Below are positions 24,279-33,047 of a stretch of 64,000 nt of DNA, in pieces (position 1 is the first letter of the stretch; the number at the start of each line of letters is the position of its first letter). The translations under genes and the position numbers were made by a program. Below the pieces are notes generated by a model. It saw only the letters and a list, made by a program, of their open reading frames with translations, was not told where the DNA came from and made no database searches. Source of the DNA: Hyphomonadaceae bacterium (GTDB lineage: Bacteria; Pseudomonadota; Alphaproteobacteria; Caulobacterales; Maricaulaceae); NCBI GenBank assembly GCA_013001295.1, contig JABDMW010000021.1:1-64000 (forward strand), read 5' to 3'.

Positions 24279-25121
24279 ATGGCCGACGAAAAACCGGAAA
24301 CAGAAACCACTGAAGCAAAAGCTGACGTCACCAAGGCGTGGCAGGCGACACAGGATCAAAAGGCGCAAGCCAAAAAGTTACGCACATTCGCCGCTGGCTC
24401 ATTTGTGGTTGCCATTGGCACGGAAATCGCTGCAGTTGTCTTGCTGCTTAAGAACAAGTTCGACGAAGGTAATCTTGCCCTTTTGATCGGTCTATTGGTC
24501 GCGATCGCTGTGTTTGCAATCATCGGCAGCGTCATGTGGAAGAAAGCAAACCGGCATGATCCGGCCAGCAAGGAAGACGGATTTAAATTCTTCGTGCAAA
24601 ACCAATTGGGCGCGATTCTCACCATCCTCGCTTTCCTGCCGCTGCTCGCCATGATCTTCCTCGATAAGGACATGGATCCCAAGAACAAGAAAATCGCCGG
24701 TGGTGTCGGTGTAGCGCTCGCCATGGTCGCCACACTTGTGGGTGTCGATTTCGATCCACCGTCGACCGAGCAATATACAGAAGACATGAATGCCTGTGCG
24801 GCCCAGATTAAAGCCAATGAGCCAACAACGGCGTGCTCACCGGCCGTTGCTGCGCAAGCCCAGGAAATCGCTGAAGATTCAGCGAAAGTGGCCGCGGCCA
24901 CAGGCGGACAAGATGTCGTTTACTGGATCGCGCCAAAAGACGGTAAAGAAAAATCAGATTCCAAACTTGTCTTCCATCTGTGTGAAAACGTCAGCGTGCT
25001 TCGCGGCAAGAACGTCAATAAAGGCAGTGTAACCGAAGCCTATGCCCAAAACGCCGTGCGCCTGACTAAACAGCTCAAAATGGAACAACGCCAGTGCGGG
25101 TTTGCAGAGGCCGAGGAGTAG
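24279..25121 (+). CDS. Hypothetical membrane protein
   Basis: A 280-residue protein with a charged N-terminus rich in Glu/Thr/Lys, four probable membrane helices (about residues 42-58, 67-90, 110-130, 139-155), and a soluble C-terminal half with several cysteines (MNACAAQI, TACSPAV, FHLCENVS, RQCGF). The C-terminal part would lie outside the cytoplasm if there are four helices and the N-terminus is outside, or inside otherwise; the sequence does not settle this. I do not recognise the family. It is followed after 32 bp by the deacetylase lipoprotein gene on the same strand. Confidence 0.75.
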   Translation: MADEKPETETTEAKADVTKAWQATQDQKAQAKKLRTFAAGSFVVAIGTEIAAVVLLLKNKFDEGNLALLIGLLVAIAVFAIIGSVMWKKANRHDPASKEDGFKFFVQNQLGAILTILAFLPLLAMIFLDKDMDPKNKKIAGGVGVALAMVATLVGVDFDPPSTEQYTEDMNACAAQIKANEPTTACSPAVAAQAQEIAEDSAKVAAATGGQDVVYWIAPKDGKEKSDSKLVFHLCENVSVLRGKNVNKGSVTEAYAQNAVRLTKQLKMEQRQCGFAEAEE

Positions 25122-25153
25122 GGCGGCACGATCTTGGTTTTTCGGGTGTTGAT

Positions 25154-26140
25154 ATGAGAATATCCGCCCTTATCGGCCTGATCTTTGTATTGCTGGTTGG
25201 CTGTACGCCTGAGCCCACACCTAAGCCCAGTTCTGAAAAGTACACCAAACGCATCGCACTGACCTACGATGATGCACCGCGCGGCGATGGAAGTGTTTAC
25301 AGCGGCGTGGATCGAACGAGTTCCTTCATCGCGCAACTTGAAGAAGCCAATACGGGGCCAGTGGCCATATTCGTAACGACGCGCGGCATGAATAAACAGG
25401 AAGGGCGGCAGCGTATAGAGGCTTATGCCCAAGCCGGTCATCTGATCGCGAACCACAGCGATACCCATATGTGGGCCAGCCCGACGCCAACCGACATCTA
25501 TATAGCCGATATTGACCGGGCTGAAGAGAAACTCGAAGGCATTCCTAATCGCCGTCCATGGTACCGGTTCCCGTATCTGGACGAGGGAAGCCGGGGCGAA
25601 GAAAATCGTGATCTTGTGAAACGCGATCAGCTCCGTAAAGCGCTTGCCGACCGGGGTCTGATCAGCGGCTATGTAACTGTAGATACGTTCGATTGGCATT
25701 TGGACCGGTTGTGGCAGGATGCGGTTAAGCGCGGTGCAAAGATCGATACGGAGGCGCTCTCGAAAGTCTACACGGATATGGTTTTGGATGCGGCCGAGCA
25801 TTTCGACGTAATGGGGCAAGAAGTGTTGGGGCGACGCCCCGCGCAGGTCTTGTTGCTGCATGAAAATGATCTCGCGGCCAGTTTCACCGTCGATCTGGTG
25901 CGTGCCTTGCGCGCTGATGGCTGGACGATCATCAGTCCGGACGAAGCGTTCGCTGACCCGATCGCGGTGCACCTCCCTAAAACCGGGTTTGCAGGCATGG
26001 GCCGGATCGCAGCCCTTGCCGCAGACGCGGGCTACAAAGGCGCCGAATTTTTCGACCATTGGTCGGCCGATGAAAAGGGCATCGAAACCCGCCTTGCTGA
26101 TGACGGTGTGTTTACAGAGTCAGTGGACATAAACAAATAA
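25154..26140 (+). CDS. Polysaccharide deacetylase family lipoprotein
   Basis: A 328-residue NodB-homology deacetylase. The start at 25154 gives a short lipoprotein signal (ALIGLIFVLLVGC). The metal-dependent de-N-acetylase motifs are visible: TYDDAP (motif 1), HSDTH (motif 2), RFPYLDEG (motif 3) and DTFDWH (motif 4). It is likely to deacetylate peptidoglycan or a surface polysaccharide in the periplasm. The C-terminal region (ALRADGWTIISPDEAF) is typical of a subgroup annotated as chitooligosaccharide deacetylase-like; the true substrate is unknown. Confidence 0.88.
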   Translation: MRISALIGLIFVLLVGCTPEPTPKPSSEKYTKRIALTYDDAPRGDGSVYSGVDRTSSFIAQLEEANTGPVAIFVTTRGMNKQEGRQRIEAYAQAGHLIANHSDTHMWASPTPTDIYIADIDRAEEKLEGIPNRRPWYRFPYLDEGSRGEENRDLVKRDQLRKALADRGLISGYVTVDTFDWHLDRLWQDAVKRGAKIDTEALSKVYTDMVLDAAEHFDVMGQEVLGRRPAQVLLLHENDLAASFTVDLVRALRADGWTIISPDEAFADPIAVHLPKTGFAGMGRIAALAADAGYKGAEFFDHWSADEKGIETRLADDGVFTESVDINK

Positions 26141-26183
26141 TGTCCTCTCAATGCTCAACGGCCTGATACCTTAGAATTGAATA

Positions 26184-26284
26184 CCTCATCCTGAGGCGTG
26201 AGCGTAAGCGAACGTCTCGAAGGATCTGCGCCTTGAAGAACCAATCCTTCGAGTCCCGGCGCTGCGCGTCGCCTCAGGATAAGG
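26184..26284. repeat. Dispersed palindromic repeat, copy B (inverted relative to copy A)
   Basis: The boundaries are CCTCATCCTGAGG (26184-26196) and CCTCAGGATAAGG (26272-26284). The inner arms are TCTCGAAGGAT and ATCCTTCGAGTC. The order of the inner segments is reversed compared with the copy at 21616-21716. Confidence 0.85.
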
Positions 26285-26328
26285 AGTATGTGCGCTTGTC
26301 TTCATACAAGGATTCAATTTCAAGAAAA

Positions 26329-26404
26329 TGGTGGCCGAACCTGGATTTGAACCAGGGACACACGGATTTTCAATCCGTTGCTCTACCAACTGAGCTATTC
26401 GGCC
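26329..26404 (-). tRNA. tRNA-Phe (GAA)
   Basis: The reverse complement begins GGCCGAATAGCTCAGTTGGT and ends TTCGGCC-A-CCA, with the CCA encoded. The anticodon arm is ACGGA-TTGAAAA-TCCGT, so the anticodon is GAA. The T arm has GGTTCAAATCC. Total 76 nt. Confidence 0.96.
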
Positions 26405-26541
26405 CTAAGCGCACCTTCAAAAGATTCGAAGATCGTTGCGGTTAGAGGCGGCGTTATACGAGAATGATTTTCGTCTGTCTATGCGAAAAACACGCAAAAC
26501 TGAAAATCATTTTGTGCGACAATTTGGGCGTATATCCTCTT

Positions 26542-26562
26542 TGCAATTGAGAACGATTTGCA
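26542..26562. promoter_or_regulatory. Fur box upstream of feoAB
   Basis: TGCAATTGAGAACGATTTGCA is a 21-bp imperfect palindrome matching the Fur-box style of alphaproteobacteria (TGCAA...TTGCA arms around GAGAAC). It lies 12 bp before the feoA ATG, so bound Fur would block transcription start or early elongation in iron-replete cells. Confidence 0.8.
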
Positions 26563-26574
26563 TTAAGAGGCGGT

Positions 26575-26832
26575 ATGAATGAAAAGACCACATTGGCAGC
26601 ATTACCCAAATCTGTTCGGGCACGGATTATCGGGTTTTCTGCGGACACCGAAGATCAGGAAACCCGGTTTCGGGAAATCGGTTTCGCTGAAGGAGATATC
26701 ATCGAAATTCTGCATGTCGGTGTCTTCGGAAAATCACCAATCAATGTGAAATTACACGGCACATCTATCGCCATGCGCCCGCGCCAAGCCGCGATGATCA
26801 ATATTGAACTTTTAAACGAGTCTGTGTCGTAA
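26575..26832 (+). CDS. feoA: Ferrous iron transport protein A
   Basis: An 85-residue SH3-like FeoA protein. The sequence ETRFREIGFAEGDIIEILHVG and GTSIAMRPRQAAMINIE fits the family. It is a small cytoplasmic partner of FeoB. AAGAGG precedes the ATG, and a Fur box lies just upstream. It abuts feoB directly (stop codon followed immediately by the feoB ATG), so the two are co-translated. Confidence 0.93.
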   Translation: MNEKTTLAALPKSVRARIIGFSADTEDQETRFREIGFAEGDIIEILHVGVFGKSPINVKLHGTSIAMRPRQAAMINIELLNESVS

Positions 26833-28674
26833 ATGTCTAGTGCAGAACCCATGCGTATTGCGCTCTTAGGCGCCCCCAATTGCGGCAAGACCTCTTTGTT
26901 TAACGCCTTGACGGGTGGCCGGGCCAAGGTCGCCAATTATCCCGGTGCGACCGTTGAATATCAAAAGGGCATGTACGCGACGTCGGATGGACGACAGCTT
27001 GAATTGCTGGATTTGCCGGGCGTGTATGGTGACTGTGGACACAGTGCCGATGAGCGCGTCACCATTGATGCGATTCACGGGCGTCTGGAGGGCGAGAAAG
27101 CGCCGGACGGCATCGCTGTCGTCCTCGACGCCGCGCATATCAAAACCCATCTCCACAATGTCCTGCAGGCCAAGAATTATGGCCTGCCTATGATCGTCGT
27201 CCTCAATATGATGGACATGGCGGCACGGGACGGGGTCGAAATCGATTTGGTCGCTCTTGAAGAGGAAATCGGCGTGCCCGTTGTCAGCAGTGTTGCCGTA
27301 AGGTCCGCCGGGCGCGCCGCCCTCGTCGAATTGTTGGATAGCTGGACGACGCAAATTGTAGACGGGAAGGCCGTCACACCCACGCGTGAAAACAGGGATT
27401 TGAAAATACTGCAACAACATGCCCGCGCCATTACATCTCGCACGATACAAGCCACGCAGGTTCAAAGTCGGTCAGCGCGGATCGACAATATTATTTTGCA
27501 CCCGGTATTAGGCGTATTGATTCTGATTTCGATCCTGTTTGTCATGTTTCAGGCGGTTTATGCGTGGGCAGGACCGGCCATGGATGTGATTTCCGGCGGT
27601 ACGGACGCCTTTGGCGCTTTGGTCGGCAGTCACATGTCGGACGGTTGGTTCAAATCCTTAATCGTTGGCGGTGCAATCACCGGTGTCGGTGCCGTTATCG
27701 TGTTCTTGCCGCAAATTCTGATTTTGTTTGCCTTTATATTGGCGCTCGAAGCCTCTGGATATATGGCGCGCGCTGCATTTCTGGTCGACTCGCTCATGGC
27801 CAAGGTCGGCCTGAATGGACGGGCCTTTATTCCGCTGCTCTCAAGTTTTGCCTGCGCTATTCCCGGGATTATGGCGGCGCGAACCATTGAAAGCGAGAAA
27901 GACCGGCTCACGACGATTTTGATCGCGCCTTTGATGACGTGCTCAGCCCGTCTGCCGGTTTATCTGATTATTATCGGCGCGTTTATCCCGGCTAAAAATA
28001 TCGGCATGTTCAACCAGCAGGGCCTCGTGATGTTTGGCCTATATATGGCGGGCATTGTCTTTGCGCTGATCGCCGCATTTTTCCTCAAGAAAACTGTCAC
28101 CAGCGGCGAGAAGCCCTCCCTGCTGCTGGAAATGCCAAGTTATAAAATTCCGTCGTTCAAGAGTTATCTGATCGGCCTGTGGCAACGGGCGATGATTTTC
28201 GTCAATCGGGCAGGGCGTATTATTCTGCCGGCATCGATTGTGATTTGGTTCTTGTCGTATTTCCCCAATAAAGGCGGGCCGATCCGCGAAAGTTTTGCCG
28301 GCATGCTCGGCCGGGTCTTGGAGCCTGTCTTGGCACCCATCGGGTTTAATTTGGAAATGTCGATCGCATTAATCCCGGCTATGGCCGCGCGTGAAGTCGC
28401 CGTATCGGCTTTATCGATCGTGTATAATGTTGATGATGAGGACGGTGCCGGCGGCATTTTAGAGGGCGCACTCGCTGCTGATTGGACCATGCCCATGGCG
28501 CTTGCCTTCCTGGCCTGGTTCGTTTTTGCGCCCCAATGTCTGTCGACGTTTGCGGTGACGCGACGCGAGACCAATAGCTGGAAATGGCCATTCTTTATGT
28601 TTGGATATCTATTCGTTATGGCGTATGTCGCAGCAGGACTAACATTTTGGGTCGCCACGTGGGCCGGACTGTAA
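26833..28674 (+). CDS. feoB: Ferrous iron transporter B
   Basis: A 613-residue Fe(II) transporter of the inner membrane with an N-terminal G-protein domain. G1 is GAPNCGKTS (about residues 13-21), G3 is LDLPGVYG, and G4 is NMMD. Two Gate-type regions follow (FIPLLSSFACAIPGIMAAR; IPAMAAREVAVSALSIVYNV), typical of FeoB, with about 8-10 membrane helices. It is shorter than E. coli FeoB (773) but within the range of compact versions. No FeoC gene follows. Confidence 0.96.
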   Translation: MSSAEPMRIALLGAPNCGKTSLFNALTGGRAKVANYPGATVEYQKGMYATSDGRQLELLDLPGVYGDCGHSADERVTIDAIHGRLEGEKAPDGIAVVLDAAHIKTHLHNVLQAKNYGLPMIVVLNMMDMAARDGVEIDLVALEEEIGVPVVSSVAVRSAGRAALVELLDSWTTQIVDGKAVTPTRENRDLKILQQHARAITSRTIQATQVQSRSARIDNIILHPVLGVLILISILFVMFQAVYAWAGPAMDVISGGTDAFGALVGSHMSDGWFKSLIVGGAITGVGAVIVFLPQILILFAFILALEASGYMARAAFLVDSLMAKVGLNGRAFIPLLSSFACAIPGIMAARTIESEKDRLTTILIAPLMTCSARLPVYLIIIGAFIPAKNIGMFNQQGLVMFGLYMAGIVFALIAAFFLKKTVTSGEKPSLLLEMPSYKIPSFKSYLIGLWQRAMIFVNRAGRIILPASIVIWFLSYFPNKGGPIRESFAGMLGRVLEPVLAPIGFNLEMSIALIPAMAAREVAVSALSIVYNVDDEDGAGGILEGALAADWTMPMALAFLAWFVFAPQCLSTFAVTRRETNSWKWPFFMFGYLFVMAYVAAGLTFWVATWAGL

Positions 28675-28686
28675 TTAAATGCATTA

Positions 28687-28734
28687 ATATACCCGTCTTT
28701 TGGTCGCTTTTTTGACCGAATCGGGTAGGTATAT
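28687..28734. promoter_or_regulatory. Imperfect dyad in the tkt leader
   Basis: ATATACCCG (28687-28695) pairs with CGGGT-agg-TATAT (28722-28734), enclosing an inner stem GGTC-gctttttt-GACC. It lies between feoB and tkt, 24 bp before the tkt ATG. It could be an operator, a leader hairpin or a weak terminator; nothing in the sequence decides. Confidence 0.4.
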
Positions 28735-28757
28735 CTCTAAAAATTATGGGGACAAGA

Positions 28758-30734
28758 ATGGCTCTACCTAATCAACAGAAAATGGCCAATGCAATCAGGG
28801 CTTTATCCATGGATGCAGTGCAGGCAGCCAAATCCGGTCACCCGGGCATGCCCATGGGCATGGCGGATGCCGCCACTGTCCTTTTCAGCAAATTCCTGAA
28901 GTTTGATCCATCCGATCCGGAATGGGCCGATCGTGACCGGTTTATCCTGTCCGCCGGGCATGGATCCATGCTGATTTACTCATTACTGCATCTGACCGGA
29001 TATAAGTCCATGACCATGGACCAAATCCGTAATTTCCGGCAATTGGGATCGATTACGGCCGGGCATCCGGAATATGGCCATACGCCGGGCGTCGAAACGA
29101 CGACGGGACCGCTGGGACAGGGCATTGCCAATGGTGTCGGGTTCGCTCTGGCTGAGCGCCATATGAATGCACGGTACGGCGATGAACTGGTTGATCATTA
29201 TACTTATGTGATTGCCGGTGATGGTTGCTTGATGGAGGGATTGTCGCAAGAAGCCATAGGCTTAGCCGGACATCTTAAACTCAAAAAACTGATCTTGTTG
29301 TGGGACGATAACAATATTTCGATTGACGGCCCGATCGATATTTCAGATAGCACCGATCAAATTAAACGATTCAAAGCGTCGGGCTGGAACACGGTCGCCT
29401 GTGATGGCCATGACCCGGCAAAAGTCGCGGCGGCGCTGCGAAAAGCCAGAAAATCCGACAAGCCGACAATGATTGCGTGCAAAACCACGATCGGCAAGGG
29501 GTCACCCAACAAGGGCGGAACGTCCAGCGCCCATGGCGCTCCCCTGGGTCCGGATGAAATCGCTCTCGTGCGCGAAGCCATTGACTGGCCATACCCGCCA
29601 TTTGAAATTCCGGATGATGTCTACAAAGACTGGAAAAAGCCGGGCCGTCGAGGCCGCAAGGCCAATCGCGCATGGAAGGCGCGGCTGAAAGACCATGACT
29701 TGGCAGATGATTTCGAGCGGGCCATGGCGGGCACGCTTAATGAGGGGTGGAAAGAAGCGCTTGATGCGTATAAGGCCCAGCTTGCAACGGATATGCCCAA
29801 GCAAGCGACGCGAGTTTCGTCTGGTAACACACTGAAAGTATTGACAAATAATCTAACAGATATGATGTCAGGGTCTGCTGATCTCGAAGGGTCAAACAAA
29901 ACCAAAACACCGTCAACGCCCGTCATAACGGCCGATAATTACGGCGGACGTTATGTAAATTACGGTATTCGCGAGCATGCAATGGCCGCCGCCATGAACG
30001 GATTGGCTTTGCACGGTGGCGTGCTGCCCTATTCAGGGACTTTCCTGGTGTTTACGGACTATTGCCGCCCATCCATCCGTTTGGCGGCTTTGATGAACCA
30101 GCGTGTGATTCATGTGATGACCCATGACAGTATCGGTGTCGGCGAAGATGGACCGACCCATCAACCCATTGAACATGTATCCAGCCTGCGTGCTATGCCC
30201 AATGTTGCGGTTTTCCGACCTGCGGATGCCATGGAAACGGCGGAATGCTGGGAACTGGCCCTTGAACGCACTGACGGCCCGTCTGTACTGGCGCTCACCC
30301 GTCAAGGATTGCCGGCCTTGCGTGACGACGCCGATAAAAACATGTGCGCCCGTGGCGGCTACGTCATGTCGCCAGGGAAGGGTGCCGATGATGTTATCTT
30401 GATCGCAACGGGTTCCGAAGTTCATCTCGCCATGGAAGCGCAAGCCCGGCTGGACGAACAGGGAATATCAGCGCGAGTTGTATCGCTCCCGTGTTGGGAA
30501 TTGTTTGAGCAGCAAGACGATAACTATATCCGTTCAGTGCTCGGAAAAGACTTACCCAAAATCGCCATTGAAGCGGGGGTTCGACACGGATGGGACAAAT
30601 ATATCGGGCGCTCCGGACAATTTATCGGCATGGACAGCTTCGGCGCATCGGCGCCCGGTGGTGACCTCTTCAAACATTTCGGCATAACGACGGATGCGAT
30701 TGTTGCGGCAGCTCAATCCGTGGTTGGAAAATAA
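28758..30734 (+). CDS. tkt: Transketolase
   Basis: A 658-residue thiamine-diphosphate enzyme of the pentose phosphate pathway, cytoplasmic. GHPGMPMGMADAATVLF near the start, the ThDP/Mg motif GDGCLMEGLSQEA (about residue 155), and GEDGPTHQPIEH in the second half are diagnostic. The start at 28758 (MALPNQQKMANAIRAL) has GGGGA upstream; an ATG 12 bases earlier overlaps that site. It is followed after 2 bp by a DUF442 phosphatase gene. Confidence 0.96.
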   Translation: MALPNQQKMANAIRALSMDAVQAAKSGHPGMPMGMADAATVLFSKFLKFDPSDPEWADRDRFILSAGHGSMLIYSLLHLTGYKSMTMDQIRNFRQLGSITAGHPEYGHTPGVETTTGPLGQGIANGVGFALAERHMNARYGDELVDHYTYVIAGDGCLMEGLSQEAIGLAGHLKLKKLILLWDDNNISIDGPIDISDSTDQIKRFKASGWNTVACDGHDPAKVAAALRKARKSDKPTMIACKTTIGKGSPNKGGTSSAHGAPLGPDEIALVREAIDWPYPPFEIPDDVYKDWKKPGRRGRKANRAWKARLKDHDLADDFERAMAGTLNEGWKEALDAYKAQLATDMPKQATRVSSGNTLKVLTNNLTDMMSGSADLEGSNKTKTPSTPVITADNYGGRYVNYGIREHAMAAAMNGLALHGGVLPYSGTFLVFTDYCRPSIRLAALMNQRVIHVMTHDSIGVGEDGPTHQPIEHVSSLRAMPNVAVFRPADAMETAECWELALERTDGPSVLALTRQGLPALRDDADKNMCARGGYVMSPGKGADDVILIATGSEVHLAMEAQARLDEQGISARVVSLPCWELFEQQDDNYIRSVLGKDLPKIAIEAGVRHGWDKYIGRSGQFIGMDSFGASAPGGDLFKHFGITTDAIVAAAQSVVGK

Positions 30735-30736
30735 TC

Positions 30737-31168
30737 GTGTCGTTTCAACCGAAACAACTGTCTGCAGATGTCAGCGTTTCAGCGCAAATTTTGCCACATG
30801 ATGTTGCGGACATAAAGGGTTCTGGTTTCAAATCGGTCATCATCAACCGGCCCGACGGCGAAAAACCGGGGCAGCCCATGTCCCACGACCTGCAAAAACT
30901 GCTAACTGACCATGATATCAGCGTTCGCTATGTTCCCATGTCACCGGGCGAGCTGACGCCGGAATTACTAACGACAATGGCAGAAGCGCTCGAAGACATG
31001 CCAAAGCCAATTCTGGCATTCTGTGCCAGCGGTACTCGGTCCACGGTGTTGTGGTGTTTCGCCAATGTCAACACAATGGGCGTCGATGCTGTTCTGAATA
31101 CCGCCATGACGGCTGGATACAATCTGGAACAAATTAGACCCATACTGACGCAGCTGAGTCATCAATAA
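30737..31168 (+). CDS. DUF442 / TIGR01244-family phosphatase (beta-lactamase hydrolase-like)
   Basis: A 143-residue dual-specificity-phosphatase-like domain with the signature CASGTRST (CX5R-type loop, about residue 95) and the N-terminal GFKSVIINRPDGE. The start is a GTG two bases after the tkt stop. The family also forms the N-terminal domain of Blh/persulfide-dioxygenase fusions and is often found near sulfur genes. Here a SulP anion transporter follows after 34 bp, which fits a sulfur- or sulfide-related role, but the substrate is not known. Confidence 0.85.
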   Translation: MSFQPKQLSADVSVSAQILPHDVADIKGSGFKSVIINRPDGEKPGQPMSHDLQKLLTDHDISVRYVPMSPGELTPELLTTMAEALEDMPKPILAFCASGTRSTVLWCFANVNTMGVDAVLNTAMTAGYNLEQIRPILTQLSHQ

Positions 31169-31202
31169 ACCCTTTGTTCGCCTGCAAAAGACTGAGAATA
31201 AG

Positions 31203-32948
31203 ATGTCATTTCGTGACCGCCTCTTAGAAAATTACCAATGGTTGAACGGGTACAAAACGTCCGACCTAACCGGCGATTTAATCTCGGCACTTGTCCTGTC
31301 ATTTCTGCTGATCCCGCAATCCCTGGCTTACGCATTATTGGCCGGCTTGCCGCCGCAAGTCGGCATTTCTGCAGCAATTGCTCCGGCCATCGCGTATTCA
31401 TTTTTCGGATCATCGCGGGTTCTTTCGGTCGGCCCGGTCGCCATGACATCCATTTTAACGGTTGCCGCGATTTCCCAGTTTCCAGAGGAATTCCGGGTTG
31501 TCAGTGCCGCTATGCTTGCCTTTATGTCCGGTGTTTTCCTGATGATATTGGGCGTATTGCGCGGCGGTGCTTTGGCGACGTTTTTTAGTCGACCTGTTGT
31601 ATCAGCCTATATCACGGGCGCCGCCATCCTTATTATTGTCAGCCAGCTCAAACATGTCTTTCAAGTCGATATGCCGGGTCGCAAGATATCTGAAATGCTG
31701 GCATCGTTTTGGGACAACAAGGGCAATTCGGTCGCTATTGCCATGTATTTCGGACTCGGCACAATAATTCTACTTTGGGCCGTCAATAAACCATTGTATA
31801 ATACGCTCAGACGCATGCATATCCGTAAAAAGAAAGCCAAATATGTCGGCAATATAAGCCCGCTCATACTGGTTGTTGCGGCGACGATATTTTCGACATA
31901 TTTCGCATTCCATCAAAAATTTAACTTGGCGATTGTCGGCGAAATTCCTGCGACTCTCCCGGACTTCGCGTTTCCGGTCGCGGCATGGGAACACTGGGAA
32001 ACTCTCATCCTGTCGGCATTTATCATTGCACTGGTCGGGTTTGTGGACAGCGTCTCTGTCGGGCAGACCTTGGCGGCAAAAAAGAGACATCGTGTTGATC
32101 CTGACAAGGAACTCTTGGGAACGGGCGCTGCCAATATCGCCGCCGGGCTTACCGGGGCCTATCCTGTGGCGGGGAGTCTTTCCAGATCTGCGCTCAATCA
32201 CGCCACAGGCGCGAAAAGCCCTTTGGTCGGACTGATGGCTGCATTGCTGATGGCCCTGGCTGCCTTGACCGTCATGCCGCTGTTGGAAAATTTGCCCCTC
32301 GCGGTGTTGGCGGGATTGATTATTTACTCCTGTTTCAGTCTTTTAAACTTCAAAGAAATCTGGCGGACCTGGTGTTATAGCAAAGCTGACGCATTGACCG
32401 CCATTGGCGCATTATTCGCTGTATTACTCTTGGGCGTGCAATACGGCGTCCTTGTTGGGACTGTACTGTCTATGATCTTTCATATTCGTCTGACCTTAAA
32501 GCCGCATACCGTAGAAGTGGGGCGATTTATTGGGACTGAACATTACCGGGATGCTGATCGTTTCGATGTCGAGGAATTCGATGAAATAAAGACGTTGCGC
32601 ATTGACGAAAGTCTATATTTTGCCAATGCAAGGTTTTTGGAGGACACGGTCGCCCAGCTGATCGTCAAATACCCGCAGATGAAAGATTTGGTCCTCATGT
32701 GTCCCGCTGTGAACCGCATCGATGCCAGTGCGCTTGAAAGTCTGACTGAAATCAATCAGCGGCTGAAAAACCTGGACATCAATCTCCATATTTCAGAAAT
32801 CCACAGTCATGTAATGGATCGTTTGCATCGGTCCAATTTCCTCGAAAAATTGACCGGCAAGGTGTTCATGTCCCAGCATGAAGCGATTGAGGCTCTGCGT
32901 CCGGAACCCGATTGGTCGCAATACTCTGACCATATTGATATGCACTAG
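31203..32948 (+). CDS. SulP-family anion permease with STAS domain
   Basis: A 581-residue inner-membrane transporter of the SLC26/SulP family (sulfate, bicarbonate or other anions). The family signature SLAYALLAGLPPQVGISAA is near the start, with about 10-12 membrane helices (residues about 30-420). A cytoplasmic STAS domain forms the C-terminus (about 440-560: LRIDESLYFANARFLEDTV, RIDASALESL). GFVDSVSVGQTLAAK is the other typical block. The downstream spacer is short on features. Confidence 0.94.
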   Translation: MSFRDRLLENYQWLNGYKTSDLTGDLISALVLSFLLIPQSLAYALLAGLPPQVGISAAIAPAIAYSFFGSSRVLSVGPVAMTSILTVAAISQFPEEFRVVSAAMLAFMSGVFLMILGVLRGGALATFFSRPVVSAYITGAAILIIVSQLKHVFQVDMPGRKISEMLASFWDNKGNSVAIAMYFGLGTIILLWAVNKPLYNTLRRMHIRKKKAKYVGNISPLILVVAATIFSTYFAFHQKFNLAIVGEIPATLPDFAFPVAAWEHWETLILSAFIIALVGFVDSVSVGQTLAAKKRHRVDPDKELLGTGAANIAAGLTGAYPVAGSLSRSALNHATGAKSPLVGLMAALLMALAALTVMPLLENLPLAVLAGLIIYSCFSLLNFKEIWRTWCYSKADALTAIGALFAVLLLGVQYGVLVGTVLSMIFHIRLTLKPHTVEVGRFIGTEHYRDADRFDVEEFDEIKTLRIDESLYFANARFLEDTVAQLIVKYPQMKDLVLMCPAVNRIDASALESLTEINQRLKNLDINLHISEIHSHVMDRLHRSNFLEKLTGKVFMSQHEAIEALRPEPDWSQYSDHIDMH

Positions 32949-33047
32949 GTTAAAATAAGCCTTTATTTTTGCGTTACTTTCTGGCTATTCTATCGGGGAA
33001 TGGGCATGCGGCGCACTTTTGCGACCAGCCAGAAAGATGAGTAAATA

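Noticed and set aside
32950-32985. AAAATAAGCCTTTATTTTT as a terminator after the SulP gene
   Set aside because: The stem is almost entirely A-T and would be weak; not reported as a terminator.
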